This document shows, piece after piece, positions 15,594 to 23,767 of a stretch of 45,868 bases of DNA. The notes under the pieces were generated by a model. That model saw nothing but the letters and a program-made list of their open reading frames with translations. It had not been told where the DNA came from and searched no databases. Origin of the DNA: B75-G9 sp964564905 (GTDB taxonomy: Archaea; Hadarchaeota; Hadarchaeia; Hadarchaeales; Hadarchaeaceae); contig CAZMCI010000003.1 of the NCBI GenBank assembly GCA_964564905.1, forward strand, positions 1 through 45,868, in the 5' to 3' direction. The position numbers were made by a program, and so were the translations under genes. The stretch's first letter is position 1; every line of letters starts with the position of its first letter.

Positions 15594-16229
15594 TCAATCC
15601 CTCCTCGCGAAATTCACCAGTACCGTCAGTCCAAAAACTATCAACAGAAGTACAATCGTCAGCTGGATCGAAAGCGCCATCTCTCCAGTGGTGACACCTC
15701 GCGCGATCTCCGTGCTTATGACCCTGGTTGCTCCCGCGAGGTTCCCACCAACCATCAGCGCGATCCCAAGCTCCGAGACAGCGCGGTTAAACGCGGCTAC
15801 TCCGGCCAGGATGCCACCTTTTTTCGCTTCGCTCAATATGGCAAGTGAGGCCCGGCGTTCCGAAGCTCCCAAGGTTTTTGCTAGGTCCCTGATATTTGGG
15901 TCCACAGATTCTATTGCGCTCGTCAGAAGGCTCACGATTATGGGCGTGATGAGCAAAGCTTGACCGATGATGATCGCAGCGGGAGTGTAGAGTATTCCCA
16001 AAAAACCGAGCGGTCCAGCACGTGAAAATAGCAGGTACAGAATTAGGCCAAGCGCGACCGTTGGAATGCCCAGCAAGGAGTTGAACACGCTTATCAGAAT
16101 TTTTCTCCCCCTGAATTTTTTCAGCCCGAGGACCAGCGAAAGAGGAAGAGACCAAGTGAGTGCGAGCAACAGTGCAGTGCCCGATATCCACAGAGACCTA
16201 ACCACCAGATCAAAAAGTTGCTCGCTCAT
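15594..16229 (-). CDS. tupB: ABC permease of tungstate-type transporter
   Basis: A 211-residue membrane protein with five or six predicted helices. Its EAA-like loop, IRDLAKTLGASERRASLAIL, contacts the ATPase. The small size, FNRAVSELGIALMVGGN and the ATRVISTEIA motif near the end are typical of TupB-type permeases, which work as homodimers. The ATG overlaps the stop of the binding-protein gene by 4 bases. Confidence 0.85.
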   Translation of the reverse strand: MSEQLFDLVVRSLWISGTALLLALTWSLPLSLVLGLKKFRGRKILISVFNSLLGIPTVALGLILYLLFSRAGPLGFLGILYTPAAIIIGQALLITPIIVSLLTSAIESVDPNIRDLAKTLGASERRASLAILSEAKKGGILAGVAAFNRAVSELGIALMVGGNLAGATRVISTEIARGVTTGEMALSIQLTIVLLLIVFGLTVLVNFARRD

Positions 16230-17179
16230 GGGTACAACCCATCCTGACCAAACCTATATTGATCTGGACATTCGCTACCCTCAAAAAAGGCGTACTCGCG
16301 AATCCACTTCGCTAATTGGGGCTCCGTGTTTTCTTTGAGAAGCCGTGCTGCCGGATAAAACAGCGGATGTCCGTATTCTTTTACGCCAAACTCACCAATG
16401 AGCTTCTGACCTTCTTCCGAGCTCAGGAACTTGATGAACCTCAGAGCCTCTTGGAAGTTTAGGTGAGGGTGGTTTTCCGGATTGACTGCCATAACGCTGT
16501 ACACGTTTAACAGCTCCTTCCCTTCCCCCACCAGCACCTTCAGGTCTATCAGATTTTCAGAACGGTACTTGAGATACGTGCCCATGTCTGCAAGCGTATA
16601 TGCCCTACGCTCGTTGGCTATCAAGAGGGTTGTCCCCATTCCGGATCCAGATTCGAGGTACCAACCTTCATCGGCCAGCTCTTCGAATTCAAAACCAGAA
16701 GCCCTCCAGAGCGATTTTTCTTTGACGTTGGTTCCGGAATTGTCCCCTCTTGAGACCCAGGTTGCTCCCGTCTGGAATATCCGCCGGAGCGCCTCCGGGG
16801 GACTCATGTTTTCTATTCCCGCGGGATCGTCACTCGGTCCGACGATGGCAAAGAAATTGTACGCGATTATCTTTCTCACCCCTCCCGCATTTTCGGACAG
16901 AAACACGTTTTCCAGTTCTGGAGCGTGCACCAATACCGCATCCGCATCACCACGTCTCGCATGTTCGAGCGATTGTCCACTTCCAAGCGCAAGGAACCGG
17001 AGGTGGATCCCATACTCTTCATAATACTGTTCAGCTATCACATCCAATAATCCCGAGTCATAAAGGCTTGTGGTCGTCGCCACCATTAGCTGGGGTTCGT
17101 TTTGGAAAGTCCCCGTGACGACAAAAATGGAAAAGAGCCCGGCGGCGAGCAGGACGATCGTTTCAGCGTCTTTTTTCAT
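16226..17179 (-). CDS. tupA: Tungstate-binding protein, TupA-like
   Basis: A 317-residue exported protein with one N-terminal hydrophobic segment (residues 6-26). The LMVATTTSLYDSGLLD motif begins the mature domain; TTTS contributes oxyanion contacts in TupA. VSRGDNSGTNVKE and NVYSVMAVNP are further family marks. It lacks a lipobox Cys, so it is probably held by the uncleaved helix. Tungsten is the cofactor of aldehyde:ferredoxin oxidoreductases in many thermophilic archaea, which fits the setting. It is divergent from kae1 across 74 bases. Confidence 0.85.
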   Translation of the reverse strand: MKKDAETIVLLAAGLFSIFVVTGTFQNEPQLMVATTTSLYDSGLLDVIAEQYYEEYGIHLRFLALGSGQSLEHARRGDADAVLVHAPELENVFLSENAGGVRKIIAYNFFAIVGPSDDPAGIENMSPPEALRRIFQTGATWVSRGDNSGTNVKEKSLWRASGFEFEELADEGWYLESGSGMGTTLLIANERRAYTLADMGTYLKYRSENLIDLKVLVGEGKELLNVYSVMAVNPENHPHLNFQEALRFIKFLSSEEGQKLIGEFGVKEYGHPLFYPAARLLKENTEPQLAKWIREYAFFEGSECPDQYRFGQDGLYP

Positions 17180-17206
17180 GCTTTGCCCATCACGATTTAA
17201 CGAACA

Positions 17207-17217
17207 GTTCTATAAGA
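17207..17217. promoter_or_regulatory. Shared divergent TATA region, tupA and kae1
   Basis: The near-palindromic agttctataagact reads as a TATA-like box in both directions. It is 28-38 bases from the tupA start on the left and about 37 bases from the kae1 start on the right. kae1 also has a strong ribosome site, ggagggg at 17238-17244. Confidence 0.35.
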
Positions 17218-17253
17218 CTTCATCGCGAAAAGTTCCTGGAGGGGAGCTCAAAC

Positions 17254-18237
17254 ATGTTGTGCTTGGGGATAGAGGGCACAGCCCACACGTTTGGCATCGG
17301 AATAGTGAATTCCAAAGGGAGGGTACTGGCCAACGTATCGAGAGTTTACGTGCCGGAGCGAGGTGGGATACACCCCAGAGAGGCCGCGAGATTTCACGCA
17401 GCCGAGGCCAGATCCGTTTTGGACGAGGCCTTGAACGTCGCCGGAGCCGGCCTTGAGGATATAGCCCTCATCGCATTTTCCCAGGGGCCTGGTCTAGGCC
17501 CCGTGCTTCGCACGGCAGCCACGGCCGCAAGAGCGTTAGCGGCACACCTGGACATTCCGATAGTGGGTGTAAACCATTGTATTGCTCACGTCGAAATTGG
17601 TCGCTTGACGGGGAGACTCGATGATCCCGTGACACTTTACGTCAGTGGTGGGAACACACAGGTCATAGCGTTTGATGCTGGGCGATACCGGGTATTCGGC
17701 GAAACGCTTGATATCCCTGTGGGCAACTGCTTGGATGTGTTTGCCCGGGAGGTCGGACTTCCCCATCCTGGGGGCCCAAACGTAGAACGACTTGCACGCA
17801 GGGGAAAACGATACATCCCCCTGCCGTATGTGGTGAAAGGAATGGATATGTCGTTTTCCGGGCTGATGAGCGAGGCCGTGCGAAAACATCGCGGCGGTGC
17901 GAACCTCCCCGATGTTTGTTTCAGTCTGCAAGAAACGGCCTTTGCTGCGCTGGTTGAAGTCACGGAAAGGGCGCTTGCGCACACCGAAAAGAGAGAGGTG
18001 ATGTTGACTGGAGGAGTGGCATCGAATTTGAGATTGCGTGCCATGCTTAAATCGATGGCGAAAGAGCACAGGGTGAGGTTTTTCGTCCCAGCGGCTGAAT
18101 TTTGTCGCGACTGCGGTGCGAACATCGCTTGGACAGGCCTGTTGGCGTATACTCACGGAGTCAGGCAGAGCCTTGGGGACACCGAGGTCAGACAGCGCTG
18201 GCGGACCGACGAGGTCGATATCCCGTGGAGGCGGTAG
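17254..18237 (+). CDS. kae1: KEOPS subunit Kae1, tRNA t6A threonylcarbamoyltransferase
   Basis: A 327-residue ASKHA-fold enzyme that moves the threonylcarbamoyl group from TC-AMP to A37 of ANN-decoding tRNAs. The metal-binding pair His108 and His112 is in NHCIAHVEIG; nucleotide-binding segments include YVSGGNTQVIAF, LDIPVGNCLD and LTGGVASNLRLR, and the C-terminal CGANIAWTG carries the last metal ligand region. It starts at the ATG at 17254 after the ggagggg ribosome site. The gene is separate from bud32, which follows after 4 bases; in some archaea the two are fused. Confidence 0.95.
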   Translation: MLCLGIEGTAHTFGIGIVNSKGRVLANVSRVYVPERGGIHPREAARFHAAEARSVLDEALNVAGAGLEDIALIAFSQGPGLGPVLRTAATAARALAAHLDIPIVGVNHCIAHVEIGRLTGRLDDPVTLYVSGGNTQVIAFDAGRYRVFGETLDIPVGNCLDVFAREVGLPHPGGPNVERLARRGKRYIPLPYVVKGMDMSFSGLMSEAVRKHRGGANLPDVCFSLQETAFAALVEVTERALAHTEKREVMLTGGVASNLRLRAMLKSMAKEHRVRFFVPAAEFCRDCGANIAWTGLLAYTHGVRQSLGDTEVRQRWRTDEVDIPWRR

Positions 18238-18241
18238 CGAA

Positions 18242-18907
18242 ATGCTGATCAAAAAAGGAGCGGAGGCCAATATTTACTTGGAACCTTTCAAAAAGGTGCT
18301 TCATGGAGCTGGCCAAGGCAAAGTGGTGGTCAAACAACGCATATCAAAACGATATCGAATATCTGAGATAGACAAACGGCTGAGGGCCTCGAGGACCATG
18401 CTGGAGGCGAAACTATTTTCCGATGCCAGGCGGGCAGGCGTGCCGACCCCGATTGTGTACGAGGTGGACCGTGAAAACATGCGGATAGTGATGGAGTTCG
18501 TCCGCGGCCGACAGATCAAGCTCGTGCTGGATGAGCTCAATCCCCGGGCCAGGCGGGAGCTCTGCAGGCTCATCGGCAGGCATGTGGCTCGTCTGCATCG
18601 TGCGGGTATAGTACACGGCGATCTGACGACTTCGAACATGATTCTCACGGAGGAGGGCAGGATCTATTTTGTGGATTTTGGTTTGGGGGAGTACGACTCA
18701 TCCACAGAAGCGCGCGGCGTGGATCTGCACCTCTTGAGGCGGGCTCTCCAGAGCATACATTTCAGGATAACCGACGAGGCCTATCGTGCAGTTTTATTGG
18801 GTTACCAGAGGGAATTTGGGAAAGGGGCGGGAGAAGTGATAAAGCGGGCGGATGAGATCAGCCGGAGAGGACGCTACGTTCAAAAAGAGGAGAGAACATG
18901 GCATTGA
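18242..18907 (+). CDS. bud32: KEOPS subunit Bud32, small atypical kinase/ATPase
   Basis: The protein is 221 residues from the ATG at 18242 (MLIKKGAEANIYLE). It has the minimal kinase core of the PRPK/piD261 family: GAEANIY in place of a glycine loop, a Lys in VVVKQR, the catalytic HGDLTTSNM (Asp127) and DFGLGEY (Asp145). In KEOPS it acts as an ATPase that supports the Kae1 reaction. The C-terminal RRGRYVQKE tail is conserved. It overlaps the next gene by 10 bases. Confidence 0.95.
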   Translation: MLIKKGAEANIYLEPFKKVLHGAGQGKVVVKQRISKRYRISEIDKRLRASRTMLEAKLFSDARRAGVPTPIVYEVDRENMRIVMEFVRGRQIKLVLDELNPRARRELCRLIGRHVARLHRAGIVHGDLTTSNMILTEEGRIYFVDFGLGEYDSSTEARGVDLHLLRRALQSIHFRITDEAYRAVLLGYQREFGKGAGEVIKRADEISRRGRYVQKEERTWH

Positions 18908-19470
18908 TATTTGTAACCACCAACCGTCACAAATTTGAGGAAGCCAGCGAAATAGCTCGACGATACGGTATTCAGATCGAACATCGGGACATGTCCTATA
19001 CGGAAATTCAGGCAGATTCGTTGGAGGACATAATACGCCCGGGGGTGCAACAGGCATGCGCTGCGCTGAGCCTCCCATGTTTTGCCGAAGATGCAGGTTT
19101 GTTTGTTAGGGCCCTGAGAGGATTTCCCGGGCCGTATTCAAAGTATGTTTTCTACACTCTTGGCAACGAGGGAATACTCAAGCTCATGGACGGGAAAACC
19201 GATCGGAGGGCGGAGTTCAGGTCAGTTGTGGGGTACTGTGATCCCGAGTCGAGACCCAGGGTGTTCGTCGGAGCGGTGGAGGGAAATATAACACTCGAGA
19301 GCAGAGGGGCGCATGGATTCGGTTTTGATCCGATCTTCGCCCCCCTGGAGGGGGACGGACGCACCTTTGCGGAAATGGCCACGGATGAAAAAAACAGGTT
19401 TTCCCATCGTGCGAGGGCAATCGAAGCCTTTTTCAGATGGTTCAAACAAAGAAAAACAGTCTATCGGTGA
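18898..19470 (+). CDS. XTP/dITP pyrophosphatase (RdgB/HAM1 family)
   Basis: A 190-residue house-cleaning enzyme that hydrolyses ITP, dITP and XTP to monophosphates. The family pattern is complete: the N-terminal FVTTNRHKFEEA, FAEDAGLFVRALRGFPGPYS with the metal-binding Glu/Asp, and the C-terminal GFGFDPIFAP and NRFSHRARA. It overlaps bud32 by 10 bases, a close link found in several archaea. Confidence 0.94.
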   Translation: MALIFVTTNRHKFEEASEIARRYGIQIEHRDMSYTEIQADSLEDIIRPGVQQACAALSLPCFAEDAGLFVRALRGFPGPYSKYVFYTLGNEGILKLMDGKTDRRAEFRSVVGYCDPESRPRVFVGAVEGNITLESRGAHGFGFDPIFAPLEGDGRTFAEMATDEKNRFSHRARAIEAFFRWFKQRKTVYR

Positions 19471-19474
19471 GTAA

Positions 19475-19894
19475 ATGGTTCCAGAAAGATCGCATGAGGA
19501 AACGGGTCTGGGTATTCTCCCTCCTGCCAAGGTGGAGAAGCTGGTGGTCAAACTGGGCAGGGAGGGGGTACCGCCGAGCAGGATCGGTTTGATTCTTCGG
19601 GATCAGTACGCCGTACCCAAGGTCAAGGAGGTCACGGGGAAAAGCGTGAAGCAGATTTTAGAGGCCCACGGGATAAAGTCCGAGGTTCCGGAAGATCTTT
19701 CAAGAGTGATTCTCAAAGCCGTAAAGTTATACAACCACCTGATGCGCAATCCCAAAGACTTCAAGGTCAAACGCTCCCTTGAGATGACCGAGGCCAGAAT
19801 AAACAGACTGGCGAGATATTACAAGAGGAAGGGGGCTCTACCGAAAAACTGGCGTTATGACAGGGAACGTGCTGCTCTTTTGGCACGCGGGTAA
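19475..19894 (+). CDS. rps15: Ribosomal protein uS15, short N-terminus
   Basis: Small-subunit protein uS15, 139 residues. VEKLVVKLGREGVPPSRIGL, LRDQYAVPKVKEVTG, LMRNPKDFKVKRSL and RLARYYKRKGALPKNW are diagnostic. Archaeal uS15 usually opens with a basic MARMHARRKGKSGS-type extension; here the first residues are MVPERSHEETGLGI, and an in-frame TAA at 19472-19474 rules out an upstream start on this sequence. The gene begins 4 bases after the pyrophosphatase stop. Confidence 0.93.
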   Translation: MVPERSHEETGLGILPPAKVEKLVVKLGREGVPPSRIGLILRDQYAVPKVKEVTGKSVKQILEAHGIKSEVPEDLSRVILKAVKLYNHLMRNPKDFKVKRSLEMTEARINRLARYYKRKGALPKNWRYDRERAALLARG

Positions 19895-19958
19895 GAACTC
19901 CAAGAACTTATATCGAGATTTGACCAAAGAAAAAAGGTCGTTAAAAGGTGAATTTTGA

Positions 19959-21368
19959 ATGCCTAGGGCAGAGTTGCGTAGATTTCAGCATGCTGCAGAA
20001 GAAGTGGCTTCGTTTCTGAAATCGAGACTTGACGGCAGGACCCGTATCAAGGTCTTCTCTCATATGGATGCGGACGGTATAGCCTCCGCTGCGATCCTTG
20101 CAAGGTGCCTCTATCATTATAACGTACCTTTTACGGTCAGGTTCACACTTCCGCTTGCTCCAGATGAGATAGCGGAGCTGGCAAAGGAAGATCATGACAT
20201 GTTCATTTTTTTGGACCAAGGAAGCAGCCAGATGGATGCCATTCATAAGTTCATCCTAGCAAAACGCAGGGACGTCCTCGTGATAGACCACCATCCGGGC
20301 CCGTCCATAGAACACCCAAATTTGGTCCATCTCAATCCCCATGCATGCGGGTTGAATGGTGGAAAGGATGTAAGCGCAAGCGGATCCACGTACTCAGTGG
20401 TGGAACGCGTGGATTTGCGTTTCAGGGGTTTGGTCGGACTCGCCATAGTCGGGGCAATGGGAGATCGTCAGGAGTTTCTGGATGGGTTTACGGGTTTCAA
20501 CGAAAATCTGGTAAAGCGAGCGATCGAGCTCGGGCTCGTGTACCGAAGTGAGGGCCTAAGGCTCATAGGAAGGACGGTGTATCCGGTCGTCGAGTGTTTG
20601 AGGCTGTCAATCAGACCGTATATCCTGGGTTTGTCGGGTAGTTTGAGGGCGTGCAGGGGGCTGGTGGATACGCTTGGCGTCGCCCACGAGAGCACCCTAT
20701 GCAATCTGGGCGAGGAGGTTGAGCGACGGTTGGCGGATGCGATATTTGCGCGGGTTGGTCCCATCGCCACAAATGAACAGTTCAGCCACACCCTCTGGGG
20801 AAAACTTTACTCCCTCACCACCGATGACCTGGCTGGCCCCCGGGATCTTAGGGAATACGCCACCATGCTGGATGCGTGCGGCAATCTCGGAAAGCCGGAG
20901 GTCGGCTTCGCCGCAGCGATGGGCGATGAGGAGGCCGTCACGGAAGCCCTCGGGCTCATGAGCAGTTATCAGGAACAGATGTTGAAGGCCTTGGGTGAAC
21001 TCGTGAAGAAACTTAGTTCCTTTAAGCTTCTTCCCGGTTTCAGATATTTCAATTTTGGAGATACCATTGACCCCAGTTTTGTGGGCGAAGCGCTCTCTCT
21101 GGCGATCGAGTCGGGATTGATCCCCACCGACAGACCGGTGCTCGGTTTGGTGAAGGCGGGTGAGGATAAAATAAAGGTCTCGGCCCGGAGCACGCGGGGC
21201 TTGGCGGCCCAGGGTGTGAACGTGGGTCGGGCCATGGCAAAGACGGTTGCAGAAGTTGGAGGACATGGAAGCGGTCACGATGTGGCCGCAGCCGGGAGGA
21301 TCCCCACGCAAAAAATAGATGAATTTTTGGAGAGGTTCGGAAGAACTCTTTTAGACGAAAACAAATGA
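19959..21368 (+). CDS. RecJ-like DHH/DHHA1 phosphoesterase
   Basis: A 469-residue protein of the archaeal RecJ group. Motif I is HMDADGIASA, motif II IFLDQGSSQ, motif III (DHH) VIDHHPGPS and motif IV AIVGAMGDRQE; the DHHA1 domain ends with GGHGSGHDVAAAG, which binds substrate. Archaeal relatives include GAN, part of the replicative CMG complex, and exonucleases acting on single-stranded DNA or RNA. Which of these applies cannot be told. The stop overlaps the Pcc1 start by 4 bases, and uS15 lies upstream, a conserved archaeal order. Confidence 0.9.
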   Translation: MPRAELRRFQHAAEEVASFLKSRLDGRTRIKVFSHMDADGIASAAILARCLYHYNVPFTVRFTLPLAPDEIAELAKEDHDMFIFLDQGSSQMDAIHKFILAKRRDVLVIDHHPGPSIEHPNLVHLNPHACGLNGGKDVSASGSTYSVVERVDLRFRGLVGLAIVGAMGDRQEFLDGFTGFNENLVKRAIELGLVYRSEGLRLIGRTVYPVVECLRLSIRPYILGLSGSLRACRGLVDTLGVAHESTLCNLGEEVERRLADAIFARVGPIATNEQFSHTLWGKLYSLTTDDLAGPRDLREYATMLDACGNLGKPEVGFAAAMGDEEAVTEALGLMSSYQEQMLKALGELVKKLSSFKLLPGFRYFNFGDTIDPSFVGEALSLAIESGLIPTDRPVLGLVKAGEDKIKVSARSTRGLAAQGVNVGRAMAKTVAEVGGHGSGHDVAAAGRIPTQKIDEFLERFGRTLLDENK

Positions 21369-21616
21369 TACGGGCGGATGCGATGAGGATGCATGCCCGA
21401 ATTACATGCTCGTACACCGATGAACGGACATGCAGGGCCGTGGTGGCAGCGCTTACACCGGATAATCTGCGGGTCCCAAAGGGCCTGAAGATATCCACGG
21501 TGCAAAGGGGAAGGAGAATGGTGACCGAGGTGCAGCTTGACGGGAGGGCGGAGACCCTGCTGGCAACCGTCGACGACCTCCTCGCATGCGCGCTGGCGGC
21601 GGAGAGCATGCTTTGA
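21365..21616 (+). CDS. pcc1: KEOPS subunit Pcc1
   Basis: A small protein of 83 residues (76 if the ATG at 21386, MHARITCSYTDE, is used). Conserved are AALTPDNLRVPKGLKIST, VQRGRRMVTEVQLDG and ETLLATVDDLLACALAAE. Pcc1 forms the dimer that joins two KEOPS halves and contacts tRNA. Its ATG overlaps the stop of the RecJ-like gene. A second Pcc1-family gene lies at 35406-35711. Confidence 0.88.
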   Translation: MIRADAMRMHARITCSYTDERTCRAVVAALTPDNLRVPKGLKISTVQRGRRMVTEVQLDGRAETLLATVDDLLACALAAESML

Positions 21617-21663
21617 GGGACAAGCTTTTCATATAAGGCGGGCGATGAGGATTTGGCGATAGA

Positions 21664-23172
21664 TTGAAGTTTGAACTCAAGGGTAGGTTGACTTTCAGCA
21701 GCGAACTGGAACCCGCTAGGGCGGATATGGGGGGCCTTCTCGAGCGAGTCAAACCCCTGCTTCTGAAAGGTGCTCCAAAAGGGAAAGAGACAGAAGCGGC
21801 AAGGGTCGTGAAGTGGCAGGCGGCGGGGAAAAATTTGGAAATTGAGCTTCAATCAGGACGCCACGTTAGGGCCCACGATGCCCTGTTGCGGATAGCCAAA
21901 TTTTTGGGCAGAGAGTTGGGTAAAAAATACAAACTTGGATTGCGGGGGATAGTCGCTACCGAGTGCAGGGTTTCCATACCGCGAGTGAATGTGTCGGACC
22001 ATGCAATGGTCGAACTCAAACGGTTGCCCTATGAAACGAAAGTAGGTAAAGATGGAGTCGAGATTTTATTCAAGAATCTTGCCGAGTCGGATTTGAGGAA
22101 AAGGGTAATCGATAGATTTCTCGCCATGGTCGAAGATATTCTAGCTCGAGAACCGGCAAAGGTGGCGGAACCCAGAGTGGTCAGGCGCGGGCGAAGACAG
22201 GAGCACAGATTTAAAGAGGATCCATTCGAGGTCGCAAAGGAACTGGGTTGGGTGGTGGAATTTCCGGGGAGAGGGCAATGGACGTACACCGAGCCGTACA
22301 CGAAGTTGTTGCGGGCGCTTGAGGAGATCATAATCGAAAAAGTGGCACGTCCCCTGGGATTCGAGGAGGTAATGTTTCCAAAGCTGATCCCTCTGGAGGT
22401 CATGCAGCGGATGCCTGGGTACCTGGATGGTGTTCCCGAGGGGATGTATTATGTTTGTCCTCCCCCCAGGGACCCAAAAGCTTTTTCTGTGTTCAAGCAA
22501 AAGCTCAGGCTCACCAAACGTCTCCCACTTGAGGAGCTGAGGAGGGTGCTTAAAGAGCCCGCTTACGTCCTAGCTCCAGCCCAGTGTGAGCCATTTTACC
22601 AGGTTTTCTCCTCGAGCCGTTTAAGGCTGGAAAATCTTCCCGTGAAACAGTTCGACCGCAGCGGATGGACCTACAGGTGGGAAGGAGGAGGGGTGGAAGG
22701 CCTCGTGCGCACTCAGGAGTTCAGGCGGATTGAATTCGTGTTCATGGGATCACCGAAGGACGCGGTTGAGATAAGAGACAGGGTCGTGGAGAAGGGAATC
22801 GAGGTCCTGGAGGATCTGAAGCTCGAGTGGCGGCTGTCGGTGGCTACTCCATTTTACATGCGCGAGGGCGAGGTCGAAATGGATGCCGAAGATAGCAGTA
22901 AGGTGGCCACATATGATCTGGAGGTGGCTCTTCCCTACAGGGATGACTGGCTGGAGATAGGCTCTTATAATTTGCATAAGGCCAGGTTTGCGAAGAGTTT
23001 TAAAATAAAGGAAGTTAAAGATAGGGAGGTCTGGACGGGTTGTTGCGGTTTCGGGACCAGCCGCTGGGTCGTGGGATTCCTCGCCCAGCACGGTTTTGAC
23101 CCGTCGACCTGGCCCGAGACGGTCAGGAAGCGGGTTCACCCGTTGCCGGCCGCACGAAGGGTGGTGGAATAA
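21664..23172 (+). CDS. serS: Seryl-tRNA synthetase, methanogen type (type 2)
   Basis: A 502-residue class II synthetase that charges tRNA-Ser. It is the rare type 2 form. Its N-terminal domain of about 165 residues is unlike the usual coiled-coil arm, and its catalytic core binds Zn. Visible marks are MYYVCPPPRDPKAFSVF, APAQCEPFYQVFSS (first Zn Cys), FDRSGWTYRWEGGGVEG (motif 2 area), RRIEFVFMG (Zn Glu) and TGCCGFGTSRW (second Zn Cys). The start is a TTG at 21664 (MKFELKGRLTF). Type 2 SerRS is known mainly from methanogens. It overlaps eS1 by one base. Confidence 0.93.
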   Translation: MKFELKGRLTFSSELEPARADMGGLLERVKPLLLKGAPKGKETEAARVVKWQAAGKNLEIELQSGRHVRAHDALLRIAKFLGRELGKKYKLGLRGIVATECRVSIPRVNVSDHAMVELKRLPYETKVGKDGVEILFKNLAESDLRKRVIDRFLAMVEDILAREPAKVAEPRVVRRGRRQEHRFKEDPFEVAKELGWVVEFPGRGQWTYTEPYTKLLRALEEIIIEKVARPLGFEEVMFPKLIPLEVMQRMPGYLDGVPEGMYYVCPPPRDPKAFSVFKQKLRLTKRLPLEELRRVLKEPAYVLAPAQCEPFYQVFSSSRLRLENLPVKQFDRSGWTYRWEGGGVEGLVRTQEFRRIEFVFMGSPKDAVEIRDRVVEKGIEVLEDLKLEWRLSVATPFYMREGEVEMDAEDSSKVATYDLEVALPYRDDWLEIGSYNLHKARFAKSFKIKEVKDREVWTGCCGFGTSRWVVGFLAQHGFDPSTWPETVRKRVHPLPAARRVVE

Positions 23173-23759
23173 TGCCGGAGGAAAAAAAGAGAATATTGAA
23201 AAAGTCCTGGCGAGAAAAAAAGTGGTTCAAGATAGTGGCCCCCTCCATGTTTGGGGGTACCGGGGTAGGGGAGACCCTGGCGCTCGAGCCGGAACAGCTC
23301 ATTGGACGGGTATTTGAGACTACTTTGGGCGACCTGATAGGAGATTTTTCCAAATCACATATCAAGCTCTATTTTCAGGTGAGCCGCGTGGACGGGGAGA
23401 GAGCGATGACAGATTTTGTAGGGCACGAAATGGTCAGGGATTACATCCGGAGTCAAGTGAGGCGCAGGGTGGGAAAAGTGGACAACATTCAGTCCGTAGT
23501 CACTCAAGACAGTTACAAGATGAGAGTCAGCGCGATGGTGACGACCGTCAGGCGAGTTCAAAGCACCAAGCTCGAGGAGATCCGGAGGGAAATGCGAAAA
23601 GTGATCGAAGCCCGTGCGGATGGACGCACGTTTGATCAGTTCATTCACGAAATGGTGCTGGGAAAGCTTTCGTCCGATATTTACAAAGCTGTGAAACGAT
23701 ACTGTCCGATCCACAAGGTTGAAGTTTACAAGAGCAAGGTCCTCAGTCGTCCCGCCTAG
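23172..23759 (+). CDS. rps3ae: Ribosomal protein eS1 (S3Ae)
   Basis: A 195-residue small-subunit protein. WREKKWFKIVAPSMF, GRVFETTLGDLIGDFSK, HIKLYFQVSRVDGERA and MTDFVGHEMVRDYIRS are characteristic of eS1. The ATG is inside the stop of the SerRS gene (TAATG), and its TAG overlaps a possible GTG of the next gene. Confidence 0.95.
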   Translation: MPEEKKRILKKSWREKKWFKIVAPSMFGGTGVGETLALEPEQLIGRVFETTLGDLIGDFSKSHIKLYFQVSRVDGERAMTDFVGHEMVRDYIRSQVRRRVGKVDNIQSVVTQDSYKMRVSAMVTTVRRVQSTKLEEIRREMRKVIEARADGRTFDQFIHEMVLGKLSSDIYKAVKRYCPIHKVEVYKSKVLSRPA

Positions 23760-23767
23760 TGGTCCTC

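Noticed and set aside
17536..18270. 244-codon minus-strand frame opposite kae1
   Set aside because: Antisense shadow of a well-identified gene.
20697..21311. 204-codon minus-strand frame opposite the RecJ-like gene
   Set aside because: Antisense shadow with no domain pattern.
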